Shown piece after piece: positions 54,782 through 63,575 of a DNA stretch of 64,000 nucleotides. The position numbers were made by a program, and so were the translations under genes. The DNA is taken from contig CP123444.1 in the NCBI GenBank assembly GCA_029866965.1, positions 3,071,001-3,135,000 of the forward strand. The letters run 5' to 3'. Below the pieces are notes generated by a model, which did not search any database, was not told the DNA's origin, and saw only the letters and a list, made by a program, of their open reading frames with translations. This DNA comes from Flavobacteriaceae bacterium YJPT1-3 (GTDB lineage: Bacteria > Bacteroidota > Bacteroidia > Flavobacteriales > Flavobacteriaceae). How positions within the stretch are numbered: the first letter of the stretch is position 1; each line of letters begins with the position of its first letter.

Positions 54782-57196
54782 ATGAATTACTTGATTAAGT
54801 GTACCCTACTCCCCTGCTGCTTTTTACTGCTCCTCAACTCGTTTTCCACAGTGACCGCCCAGGAGCGCTATACCCTAAGTGGACGTGTTCTGGACGCAGC
54901 CAGTAATGAGACCTTGTTGGGAGTGAATATCCTCCTGCCCGATGCCAATACAGGCACAACCACCAATTCTTATGGCTTTTATTCGATTACCTTACCGGAA
55001 GGAACCTATCAAATTCAAATCCGCTATTTGGGTTATCAGGACCGGATAGAAACGGTGGTACTGAATCAGGACAGAACCATCAATTTTTTGTTGAACGAAC
55101 AGGCAGAGAGTCTGGATGAAGTGGTGATCGAAGAAAATATCGAACGGGTCAACATCAAAGAACCACAAATGAGCGTCAACCGCCTGACGGCTGAAACCAT
55201 CAAAAAAATTCCGGTGGTTTTGGGCGAAGCTGACGTTATTCAGTCAATCCTCTTATTACCCGGAGTGAGTAACGCCGGTGAAGGCTCTTCCGGCTTTAAC
55301 GTACGCGGCGGAGCAGTCGATCAAAACTTGATCCTGCTGGATGAAGCCGTCATTTTCAACTCCTCCCACCTTTTTGGTTTTTTCTCGGTCTTCAACCCGG
55401 ATGCCATCAAAGACATTAAACTGTTTAAGGGTGCTATCCCGGCCCGCTATGGCGGACGGGTATCCTCTGTACTCGAAATCTTCCAAAAGGAAGGGAACAG
55501 CAAGGAATTCAAAATGAATGGTGGAATAGGCGCTGTAGCCAGCCGATTGCTCGCGGAGGGCCCTATCGTTAAAGATAAATCGGCCTTTCTGATCGGAGGG
55601 CGCGCCTCTTACGCCCATCTCTTTCTGCCGCTCTTTGATGTGGAGAACACCGCCTACTTCTACGATCTGAATACCAAGATCAATTATGAACTGGATGACC
55701 GCAACAACATATTTTTATCCGGCTATTTTGGCCGGGATGTTTTTGGGATTGCCGAGCGGTTTAGAAACACCTACGGAAATGCGGTGGTCAACTTCCGCTG
55801 GAATCACCTGTTTTCCGACCAGATCTTCTCCAACCTCTCATTGATCTATTCTGATTATTACTACGGCTTGGACCTGGACTTTGTGGGCTTTACCTGGAAT
55901 TCGGGCATACAGAACTTCAATGTCAAATACGACATCAATCATTATGTCAATGATAAGTTCCAGGTCAACTACGGGCTCAACAACATCTATTACAAATTCA
56001 ATCCGGGGAAGATCGAACCCAGCACACCTGATTCCGGGATACTCGAAGAACAGCTGATCGAAAAATTTGCCAATGAATCTGCCGTGTATGTAGAGGTCGA
56101 ACACCAGATCTCCGATAAACTGCAAGTCCAGTACGGACTGCGATTGAGTCATTTTATACGGCTAGGACAAGACGAACTCAACGTCTATGCGAATGATATG
56201 CCGGTGGAGTTTGATCCGTTCACCCTGGTGTATCAGGAGGCCACTCCCATCGATACCATCAATCCCGGTCGAGGGGAAAGTCTGGCTAATTTCACCAACC
56301 TGGAGCCTCGCGTGGCGGTTTCATACAGTTTTGATGATGATACCTCCATCAAAGGGAGCTACACCCGCATTGCACAATACCTGCATCTGTTATCCAATAC
56401 CAGCTCACCAACCCCGCTCGATGTCTGGACTCCCAGTGGTCCCTTTGTAAAGCCTCAACTGGCCGACCAGTTCGCGCTGGGCTTTTTCAAAAATCTTAAA
56501 GACCGGGAATATTCCGTGGAAACGGAAGTATTCTACAAAGAAGTTGAGAATCGTATCGATTATATCGACGGCGCCCAGCTCATCGCCAACAACGCCATCG
56601 AGCAGGTTATTTTAAATGGAGAAGCCCGCGCCTATGGCCTGGAGCTGCTCTTCCGGAAAAATGAAGGTAAGTTTCAGGGCTGGCTCGCCTATACCCTGGC
56701 GCGTTCTGAGCAGCGAACCCCCGGAAGAATGCTCAATCAGGATAATGGCCGATCAAACCGGGAAACCGGAATTAATAACGGGAACTGGTACGCTACCCCC
56801 TATGATAAACGCCATGACATCTCGGTTTACGCCAGTTACGACTTGAATTCCAAATGGGATTTTAATGCCAACTTTATTTACCAGACCGGTCGACCGACCA
56901 ATTTCCCCATTGGCCAATTTGAGTTCCAGGGCCTGACCATCCCTTACTTTGGAGATCGAAACGCCCAACGCCTTCCTGATTATCACCGAATCGATCTCTC
57001 GGCTACCCTGACCCCGCCTAAGAAGAAAGATCGCAACTGGCAATCGCAATGGGTGTTTAGCGTTTACAATCTGTACAATCGACGCAATGCAGCCTCGATC
57101 AATTTCAGACGCAATGATGATACCGGGAATAATGAAGCCGTTCGAACATCCATATTTGGCATTGTCCCTGCCGTTACCTACAATTTTAAATTTTAA
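54782..57196 (+). CDS. TonB-dependent receptor with carboxypeptidase-like N-domain
   Basis: An 804-residue outer-membrane transporter. The signal peptide ends TVTAQ (about residue 27), then the carboxypeptidase-regulatory-like domain (YTLSGRVLDAASNETLLGVNILL, residues 30-115), the plug with VIQSILLLPGVSNAGEGSSGFNVRGGAVDQNLILLDEAVIFN and GAIPARYGGRVSSVLEI, and a 22-strand barrel ending AVTYNFKF with a terminal Phe. It imports an unknown ligand using TonB energy. A DUF4249 lipoprotein gene follows after three bases, the standard pair in this phylum, whose lipoprotein is presumed to lie on the receptor. Confidence 0.94.
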   Translation: MNYLIKCTLLPCCFLLLLNSFSTVTAQERYTLSGRVLDAASNETLLGVNILLPDANTGTTTNSYGFYSITLPEGTYQIQIRYLGYQDRIETVVLNQDRTINFLLNEQAESLDEVVIEENIERVNIKEPQMSVNRLTAETIKKIPVVLGEADVIQSILLLPGVSNAGEGSSGFNVRGGAVDQNLILLDEAVIFNSSHLFGFFSVFNPDAIKDIKLFKGAIPARYGGRVSSVLEIFQKEGNSKEFKMNGGIGAVASRLLAEGPIVKDKSAFLIGGRASYAHLFLPLFDVENTAYFYDLNTKINYELDDRNNIFLSGYFGRDVFGIAERFRNTYGNAVVNFRWNHLFSDQIFSNLSLIYSDYYYGLDLDFVGFTWNSGIQNFNVKYDINHYVNDKFQVNYGLNNIYYKFNPGKIEPSTPDSGILEEQLIEKFANESAVYVEVEHQISDKLQVQYGLRLSHFIRLGQDELNVYANDMPVEFDPFTLVYQEATPIDTINPGRGESLANFTNLEPRVAVSYSFDDDTSIKGSYTRIAQYLHLLSNTSSPTPLDVWTPSGPFVKPQLADQFALGFFKNLKDREYSVETEVFYKEVENRIDYIDGAQLIANNAIEQVILNGEARAYGLELLFRKNEGKFQGWLAYTLARSEQRTPGRMLNQDNGRSNRETGINNGNWYATPYDKRHDISVYASYDLNSKWDFNANFIYQTGRPTNFPIGQFEFQGLTIPYFGDRNAQRLPDYHRIDLSATLTPPKKKDRNWQSQWVFSVYNLYNRRNAASINFRRNDDTGNNEAVRTSIFGIVPAVTYNFKF

Positions 57197-57199
57197 AGC

Positions 57200-58081
57200 A
57201 TGAGAACACTTCCCCTGTTACTGCTGTTGAGCCTGTTATTGTACAGCTGTGAAGACGTCATTGAGGTTGACGTTCCAACGGAATCTCCCCGACTGGTGGT
57301 GGATGCATTGATCCGTATCGACACCTCCATGACCACCATGCCCGTGATCATTAAGGTCAGTGAAACCAGCAGCTTTTTTGAAGAGCCTCAGCCGGCCAGT
57401 GTAAACGACATGGTGATTACCAAGCAGACCCAAATTGGAGAGGAACCGGACGACCTCTTTATTCAGTTCATTGAGCTGGAGCCTGGAATCTATCAACCCT
57501 CTGACAATGAAATAGATCCCGACGAGATCGCCACTGCCTTGCTTTCTGCGCCCGGCACCTATCTCTTGACCATCAGCTATCAGGATGAAATCTATATCGC
57601 ACGCACCCAATATGCTCCCGCGGTGCAAATAGATAGCTTAGCCCAGGGCGACGGCACCCTCTTTGAAGGCGATGAGACCGAAGTAGTCGTCTCCTTTACT
57701 GATCAGCCGGATAGCGACAATTTTTATGTGATCGATATGGATTTTGATGAATTTATTGTCACAGAAGATCAGTTTTATCAAGGCCAACCCTTTTCCTTTT
57801 CCTATTTCTACGAAGACGAACTGGAACCGGGAACTACGGTCAATGTCAGTCTCCTGGGAGCTGACCGGGAGTTCTACAATTATATGGCGCAGCTTATTGA
57901 GCAAAGTGGTCAGGATTTTGGCCCCTTTGAGACTCCGGCAGTGACGGTGAGAGGGAATATTCTCAACGCGACCGATATTGATAACCGGGATCAATTTGAC
58001 AATGTGGACAATCCCGATAATTTTGTTCTTGGCTATTTTGCCCTAAGCCAGGAATTTAAAGCCAGTCTTACGATTGAGTAG
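57200..58081 (+). CDS. DUF4249 lipoprotein
   Basis: A 293-residue lipoprotein. The signal ends LLLYSCED (Cys about residue 17), directly followed by VIEVDVPTESPRLVVDALI, the conserved start of the family. The rest is a beta-rich domain with YLLTISYQDEIYIARTQY. The function is unknown; the fixed position after a TonB receptor suggests a role as a surface lid or binding partner of that receptor. It is three bases downstream of the receptor gene. Confidence 0.88.
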   Translation: MRTLPLLLLLSLLLYSCEDVIEVDVPTESPRLVVDALIRIDTSMTTMPVIIKVSETSSFFEEPQPASVNDMVITKQTQIGEEPDDLFIQFIELEPGIYQPSDNEIDPDEIATALLSAPGTYLLTISYQDEIYIARTQYAPAVQIDSLAQGDGTLFEGDETEVVVSFTDQPDSDNFYVIDMDFDEFIVTEDQFYQGQPFSFSYFYEDELEPGTTVNVSLLGADREFYNYMAQLIEQSGQDFGPFETPAVTVRGNILNATDIDNRDQFDNVDNPDNFVLGYFALSQEFKASLTIE

Positions 58082-58087
58082 GGCGTT

Positions 58088-58135
58088 ACCCCTGCGGGGT
58101 CGGGCTATACGCTGCAAGCTGCACCCAAGAGTGCA
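58088..58135. repeat. Small intergenic dyads after DUF4249
   Basis: ACCCC-TGC-GGGGT (58088-58100) and, further on, CTGCA with TGCAG around an 8-base loop. No T-run follows. It may be part of an extragenic repeat family. Confidence 0.4.
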
Positions 58136-58180
58136 GGCTTTTCACTGCTATCCCTAACGCAAAATCCCTATTTTTACGCC

Positions 58181-58993
58181 ATGGCATTTACCAAAACTAC
58201 CGAGCAGGAATCCTTGTATCAGGACCTGGAACAGAAAGACATCAAGACGCTATTGACCGAGATCAATCAAGAGGATGCCAAGGTACCGCAGGTGGTGGCG
58301 CAAGCAATACCTCAATTGGAAGCCCTGATCAGCGTCACCGTAGAAAAGCTGAAGCAAGGTGGCCGTCTGTTCTATTTGGGTGCGGGTACCAGCGGTCGTT
58401 TGGGCATTGTTGACGCCTCTGAATGTCCACCCACCTTCGGCGTGTCTGAAGACCTGGTCGTTGGCATCATGGCCGGAGGGGATCAGGCCATTCGTAAAGC
58501 CGTAGAATTTGCCGAAGACAGTGAAAATCAAGGCTGGGAAGATCTTAAAAAACATCAGATCTCCTCGGTTGATGTGGTTGTCGGGATTGCCGCATCAGGC
58601 ACTACCCCTTATGTGATCGGAGCGCTGCAAGCATGCAACAAGGCCGGGATCGTCACCGGCTGCATCACCTGTAACGCCGGGAGTCCGCTTTCGCGAACAG
58701 CGAACTACCCCATCGAAATCGTAGTGGGTCCGGAATACGTCACCGGAAGCTCACGTATGAAAGCCGGAACCGCACAAAAACTGGCCCTCAACATGATCTC
58801 TACGAGCGTGATGATCCAACTGGGTCGCGTAAAAGGGAATCGTATGGTGGACATGCAGCTCAGTAATAACAAATTGATGGATCGAGGAACAAAAATGATC
58901 GCCCAGGCCTTAGGGATTAACGAAGCGCGTGCCCTGGAATTGCTCCAGAAACACGGTAGCGTGCGCAAAGCCATTGACCATGGGAACCAATAA
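58181..58993 (+). CDS. murQ: N-acetylmuramic acid 6-phosphate etherase
   Basis: MurQ cleaves the lactyl ether of MurNAc 6-phosphate during cell-wall recycling. The 270 residues have LFYLGAGTSGRLGIVDASECPPTFG with the catalytic Glu in SECPP, VGIMAGGDQAIRKAVEFAED, VVGIAASGTTPYVIGAL and GPEYVTGSSRMKAGTAQKL. It is slightly shorter than the E. coli enzyme (298). The next gene starts inside its last codons, so translation is coupled. Confidence 0.95.
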   Translation: MAFTKTTEQESLYQDLEQKDIKTLLTEINQEDAKVPQVVAQAIPQLEALISVTVEKLKQGGRLFYLGAGTSGRLGIVDASECPPTFGVSEDLVVGIMAGGDQAIRKAVEFAEDSENQGWEDLKKHQISSVDVVVGIAASGTTPYVIGALQACNKAGIVTGCITCNAGSPLSRTANYPIEIVVGPEYVTGSSRMKAGTAQKLALNMISTSVMIQLGRVKGNRMVDMQLSNNKLMDRGTKMIAQALGINEARALELLQKHGSVRKAIDHGNQ

Positions 58994-59201
58994 AGTTTTA
59001 CTTGTCAAAGGTCTTCGTACCATGGCCATGAGCCTCCTCTTTGTGATCATCGGGCCCTCGGTACTGTACTCGGCCTTCAACAATCAGGATCATCCCCTGT
59101 ACATACCTGTTTTGATTTTGGGTCTACTGGCCATGGCTGCAGCTCTCTTCTTCGGTTTTAAAGGCTTGCGCAAAATCATGCGGGCGGTCTTTGACTCCTA
59201 A
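58980..59201 (+). CDS. DUF6095 small membrane protein
   Basis: A 73-residue protein with two membrane helices (TMAMSLLFVIIGPSVLYSAF and IPVLILGLLAMAAALFFGF) and basic ends. It belongs to the DUF6095 family and has no known function. The ATG at 58980 overlaps the end of murQ by 14 bases; an earlier in-frame ATG inside murQ is less likely. The coupling to murQ recurs in the family as far as I know, but no functional link is shown. Confidence 0.75.
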   Translation: MGTNKVLLVKGLRTMAMSLLFVIIGPSVLYSAFNNQDHPLYIPVLILGLLAMAAALFFGFKGLRKIMRAVFDS

Positions 59202-59247
59202 ATGGTTTCGCTGTTAATAACTATTTTGGTCTGCTATTTTCTAATTA

Positions 59248-59273
59248 TTGGAATTATTCCATAATTTTGGAAT
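59248..59273. promoter_or_regulatory. Paired TTGGAAT operator over the dinB promoter
   Basis: TTGGAAT occurs at 59248-59254 and 59267-59273, 19 bases apart. The first is half of a perfect 13-bp palindrome TGGAAT-T-ATTCCA (59249-59261). A perfect -7 box TAATTTTG at 59262-59269 overlaps the second copy. The arrangement fits a repressor that blocks the promoter, as in SOS control. No repressor gene is in the window. Confidence 0.55.
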
Positions 59274-59286
59274 ATATCTTAATTAG

Positions 59287-60507
59287 ATGCAGCGTACCAT
59301 TATTCATTTTGATCTGGACACCTTTTTTGTGTCCTGTGAGCGGCTTCTCGACAGCCGACTCAAGGGCATTCCGGTGATCATAGGAGGCACCGGGGATCGC
59401 GGAGTGGTCAGCGCCGCCAGCTATGAAGCCCGAGCCTACGGGGTGCATTCAGCCATGCCCATGAAAATGGCCCGCCAGCTTTGTCCGGAGGCTACCTACA
59501 TTCGCGGAAACGCAGGCACCTACACTAAATTCTCTAAAATGGTTACGGAGATTCTGCAGGAGGAGTTGCCTGTAGTCGAAAAAGCCAGTGTGGATGAGTT
59601 TTACGGAGACCTGACCGGGATGGATCGCTTTTTTGGCTGCTATAAGTTCTCCTCAGAGCTCCGTCATCGCATCATCAAAGAAACCGGATTGCCCATCTCC
59701 TTTGGACTGTCAGCCAATAAGACCGTATCTAAAGTCGCCACTGGAGAGGCCAAACCCAACAACCAGATGAAGGTGGATACGGGTTACGAGAAGGTATTCC
59801 TCAATCCGCTCTCCATCAAAAAAATTCCTATGGTCGGAAAAAAGACCTACCGTACTTTTTGTAATCTGGGCGTGCGGAAGGTAGGATTGGTACAACAAAT
59901 GCCGGTGGAAATGATGACCTCGGTCTTTGGCAAGAACGGCAGGATCATCTGGCAACGGGCTAACGGCATTGACGAGAGTCCGTTAGTACCCTACCACGAG
60001 CGTAAATCGATTTCCAGCGAGCGCACTTACGGTCAGGATACTACTGATGTCAAAAAACTCAGGACTACCATTCACGCCATGGCTGAAAACCTGGCCTTTC
60101 AACTGCGCCGGGGCAATAAACTCACTTCCATCATTACGGTGAAAGTACGTTATTCTGATTTTCAGACCTATTCCAAGCAACTCAAGATCCCCTATACGGC
60201 TGCTGATCACAATCTGATCCCCAAGGTTCTCGAGCTTTTCGATCGCCTCTACAACCGCCGGCTGCTCATTCGATTGGTAGGCGTGCGCTACAGCGGTCTT
60301 ACTGAGGGACACTACCAGATCGATCTGTTTGAAAATACCGCCAAAACGGTAGAACTCTATAAGGCCATGGACAACATCAGATTACGCTACGGAGATCGCA
60401 GTGTGATGCGGGCCGCTACCCTGGGCGAAGGGTCCCGTACCGTAGGGAATCAGGGCAACCCCTTCAATGGAGAACCGCCCATTCTGCTGGCGCACCGGCA
60501 TCAATAA
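59287..60507 (+). CDS. Y-family DNA polymerase (DinB/ImuB group)
   Basis: A 406-residue translesion polymerase. Catalytic residues are seen: Asp9 in IIHFDLDTFFVSCE, and Asp103 and Glu104 in KASVDEFYGDL; Phe13 or Phe14 is the steric gate. SYEARAYGVHSAMP, GLSANKTVSKVATGEAKPN and a little-finger domain follow. All active-site acids are intact, unlike inactive ImuB proteins, so it should be a working polymerase. It starts 14 bases after the operator pair and the short DnaE gene follows after 15 bases, forming a mutagenesis cassette. Confidence 0.92.
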   Translation: MQRTIIHFDLDTFFVSCERLLDSRLKGIPVIIGGTGDRGVVSAASYEARAYGVHSAMPMKMARQLCPEATYIRGNAGTYTKFSKMVTEILQEELPVVEKASVDEFYGDLTGMDRFFGCYKFSSELRHRIIKETGLPISFGLSANKTVSKVATGEAKPNNQMKVDTGYEKVFLNPLSIKKIPMVGKKTYRTFCNLGVRKVGLVQQMPVEMMTSVFGKNGRIIWQRANGIDESPLVPYHERKSISSERTYGQDTTDVKKLRTTIHAMAENLAFQLRRGNKLTSIITVKVRYSDFQTYSKQLKIPYTAADHNLIPKVLELFDRLYNRRLLIRLVGVRYSGLTEGHYQIDLFENTAKTVELYKAMDNIRLRYGDRSVMRAATLGEGSRTVGNQGNPFNGEPPILLAHRHQ

Positions 60508-60522
60508 CGCAAACCCCAACTC

Positions 60523-63500
60523 ATGTATTTGAACAATCACTCGTACTACAGTCTGCGCTACGGCACCCTCTCCGAAACTGACCTGCTGGAGCTGGCCCAA
60601 GATTTTGGCTGTCGCGAACTGGCATTGACCGACATCAACACCACTTCTGCCTGCCTGAACTTCGTTAAAAAAGCACAACAACTGGGTATCCGGCCGCTGC
60701 TGGGAGTCGATTTCAGAAACGAGGGCAATCAACGCTGCTATGTGATGCTAGCCAGGAATAATCAGGGTTTTCTGTCGATCAATCGCTTCCTCTCTGCGCA
60801 TTTGCATGAAAAAAAAGCATTCCCGGAACAGGCTCCCGATCTGGAAGATGCTTTCATTATCTACCCTTTTGAGCAACTGGTCCGTTTGGAAAAAGCGAGT
60901 TTCAGTCCCCGAGAATACATTGGCGTAAGCGTTCGCGATCTACGCCGACTCCCTTTTTCTCGCTTTAAAGAATACCAAGACCGACTCGTCATTCTGCAGA
61001 CCGTGAGTTTTTGCGATAAGCGGGATTTCAATACGCACCGCCTTTTACGTGCCATTGACACCAACACCTTGCTGAGCAAGCTGTCCGAACGCGAACAGGG
61101 ACATCCGGAAGATCAGATGATCGCGCCTGAGTTATTGACTGCTGCTTTTGAAGATCATCCGCACATCATTGAGAATACCCACGCACTGCTGATGGAATGC
61201 AGCATTGACTTTGATTTTTCCAAAGGCAAACCCTCCCAGAATAAGAAAACCGTATACGGCAGTCTGGAAGCCGACTATAAACATCTGGTCGAGCTGTGTA
61301 AAAAGGGACTCCCACAACGCTATGACCGCATCACCTATACGATTAAACGCCGCCTGGTCAAAGAGCTTTTATTAATCAAACAACAACAGTTCGTCTCCTT
61401 TTTTCTGATCAACTGGAAGATCATTGAATACGCCCGAAGTCGGGGTTATTTCTACGTAGGTCGCGGTAGTGGAGCCAACAGTATAGTCGCCTACCTGCTG
61501 CGCATCACTGATGTAGATCCCATTGAACTGGACCTGTACTTTGAACGCTTTATGAATCTGTACCGGGCCACTCCCCCCGATTTTGATATTGACTTCTCCA
61601 CCTGGGATCGGGAAGATGTGACCCGTTATATTTTTGAAGCCTTTGGTGCTCAGGGGCAGACGGCACTGCTGGGTTCCTATGTCACCTTTCAACACAGTGG
61701 TGCCGTACGCGAACTCGGGAAAGTATTCGGACTTCCCAAGCACGAGATCGACCGCCTGAGCGACGGACGCTACCATCCCCACAAGTTGGACAAACTCCAT
61801 CGTCTGGTACTCAAGTATGCAAGCTACCTGCACGGCCGACCCAATTACATCAGTATCCATGCGGCCGGTATACTGATTACTGAAAAGCCCATTCATTATT
61901 TTTCGGCCACCCATCTGCCGCCCAAAGGATTCCCCACCGTACAGTTTGATATGCATATAGCAGAAGATGCCGGCCTGCATAAGTTTGATATTTTGGGCCA
62001 ACGCGGACTGGGAAAGATCAAAGATGCTATTGCCATCATCCAAGAAAATCGTCCGGAAGTCGAGCTGCCCGATATTCACAACGCCCAGCCATTTTTTAAA
62101 GACCCCACCATCAACGCCATGATCGCGCGGGCGGAATGTATTGGCTGTTTTTACGTAGAGTCGCCCGCCATGCGTATGCTATTGCGCAAACTGGAAGTAC
62201 GAGATTATCTTACCCTGGTTGCGGCTAGTTCCATCATTCGGCCGGGGGTTGCTAAAAGCGGGATGATGCGGGAATACATCTTACGGCACAAATATAAGGA
62301 GCGGCGTAAAGAGGCCCACCCGGTGCTTTGGGACATCATGCCTGATACCTATGGCGTCATGGTCTATCAGGAAGATGTGATCAAAGTCGCCCATCACTAC
62401 GCCGGTCTCGATCTGGGAGAAGCCGATGTGCTGCGCCGTGGAATGAGCGGGAAATACCGTTCGCGCGAAGAGTTTCTACAGGTCAAAGCAAAATTCAAGA
62501 GCAACTGCCTGGCCCGTGGAGAGCAAGAAGCCATGGTAGATGATGTGTGGCGACAGATCGAAAGTTTTGCCGGTTACGCTTTCGCGAAAGGACACTCCGC
62601 CTCCTATGCCGTAGAATCGTATCAAAGCCTGTTTCTGAAATGCTACTACCCACTGGAGTATATGGTGGCGACCATCAATAATGGCGGAGGATTCTATCGG
62701 GTGGAGACCTATGTGCATGAGGCCCGTATGTGCGGCGCTCAGATACACCCGCCCTGCATCAATCGCAGTGAAGTGGAGACCATCATCCGCGGAAGCGATA
62801 TTTTCCTGGGCTTTCAACACCTACAGGGGTTCGAAAAGAAAAATATGCTGCGTATACTCAGCGCACGGACGGAGGGGTCGTTTGAATCCTTTGATGATTT
62901 TGTCGATCGCGTACCCATGAGTATAGAACAAATGGATATTCTGGTTCGCATCAATGCGCTTCGCACTTTGAATGAAGATAAACGAGCCCTGCTCTGGGAA
63001 GCTTATTACAAAGAGAATACCGCGCCGGTCAATGAATTGCAACAGGAGTTCTTTAAAGTCTCTATGAAAGACTTCCAACTCCCTAATTTTTCGATCGACC
63101 AACTGGAACATGCATTTGACCAACTCGAACTTTTGGGATTTCCGCTTTACGATCCTTTTATTCTATTAGAACAACCGCCCACTTCCTCTTTACTGGCCAG
63201 CGATCTGAGGAGTCACCTCCATCGGCAAGTGACGATTTACGGCTATTTGGTCACAGCTAAGAATACCAGTACTTCAAAAGGAGACCGCATGTTTTTTGGA
63301 ACCTTTCTCGATCGCTCCGGTTATTGGTTGGATACGGTCCATTTCCCTCCGGTAGCCAAAAAATATCCGTTTAGGGGAAAAGGAATCTATCGTATACACG
63401 GTAAAGTAGTGGAAGAATTTGGCTTTTTGACAATTGAAGTTCAGCAGATGGAGCGTATGGCCTATGTGGCCGACCCTCGTTTTGATCCCACCTATAATGC

Positions 63501-63549
63501 CAAGGGAGCCCTGGACGAACCGCCGGCTCCTTTTCGGTTGTTGCGTTGA
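60523..63549 (+). CDS. Short DNA polymerase III alpha subunit (DnaE2-like)
   Basis: A 1008-residue C-family polymerase, clearly shorter than replicative DnaE (about 1160 or more). The PHP domain is N-terminal (LNNHSYYSLRYGTLSETDLLELA). The catalytic acids are Asp353, Asp355 and Asp357 in PPDFDIDFS. GYFYVGRGSGANSIVAYLL, the FAKGHSASYA block and an OB-fold near the end (TIYGYLVTAKNT) are present. Together with the Y-family gene upstream it matches the damage-inducible dnaE2 cassettes known from other bacteria. It is probably error-prone and not the main replicase. The partial palindrome at 62578-62591 lies in the conserved FAKGH motif. Confidence 0.93.
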   Translation: MYLNNHSYYSLRYGTLSETDLLELAQDFGCRELALTDINTTSACLNFVKKAQQLGIRPLLGVDFRNEGNQRCYVMLARNNQGFLSINRFLSAHLHEKKAFPEQAPDLEDAFIIYPFEQLVRLEKASFSPREYIGVSVRDLRRLPFSRFKEYQDRLVILQTVSFCDKRDFNTHRLLRAIDTNTLLSKLSEREQGHPEDQMIAPELLTAAFEDHPHIIENTHALLMECSIDFDFSKGKPSQNKKTVYGSLEADYKHLVELCKKGLPQRYDRITYTIKRRLVKELLLIKQQQFVSFFLINWKIIEYARSRGYFYVGRGSGANSIVAYLLRITDVDPIELDLYFERFMNLYRATPPDFDIDFSTWDREDVTRYIFEAFGAQGQTALLGSYVTFQHSGAVRELGKVFGLPKHEIDRLSDGRYHPHKLDKLHRLVLKYASYLHGRPNYISIHAAGILITEKPIHYFSATHLPPKGFPTVQFDMHIAEDAGLHKFDILGQRGLGKIKDAIAIIQENRPEVELPDIHNAQPFFKDPTINAMIARAECIGCFYVESPAMRMLLRKLEVRDYLTLVAASSIIRPGVAKSGMMREYILRHKYKERRKEAHPVLWDIMPDTYGVMVYQEDVIKVAHHYAGLDLGEADVLRRGMSGKYRSREEFLQVKAKFKSNCLARGEQEAMVDDVWRQIESFAGYAFAKGHSASYAVESYQSLFLKCYYPLEYMVATINNGGGFYRVETYVHEARMCGAQIHPPCINRSEVETIIRGSDIFLGFQHLQGFEKKNMLRILSARTEGSFESFDDFVDRVPMSIEQMDILVRINALRTLNEDKRALLWEAYYKENTAPVNELQQEFFKVSMKDFQLPNFSIDQLEHAFDQLELLGFPLYDPFILLEQPPTSSLLASDLRSHLHRQVTIYGYLVTAKNTSTSKGDRMFFGTFLDRSGYWLDTVHFPPVAKKYPFRGKGIYRIHGKVVEEFGFLTIEVQQMERMAYVADPRFDPTYNAKGALDEPPAPFRLLR

Positions 63550-63575
63550 TTGGAGTCAGGTTAGTTACCTGACTT

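Noticed and set aside
61372..62079. Open frame of 235 codons on the minus strand inside the DnaE2-like gene
   Set aside because: The opposite strand encodes the catalytic core of a C-family polymerase; this is a shadow frame.
62578..62591. Palindrome copy in the DnaE2-like gene as a further perfect member
   Set aside because: The last base differs, and the encoded FAKGH is a conserved polymerase motif, so protein selection alone may explain it. Kept only as a core copy.
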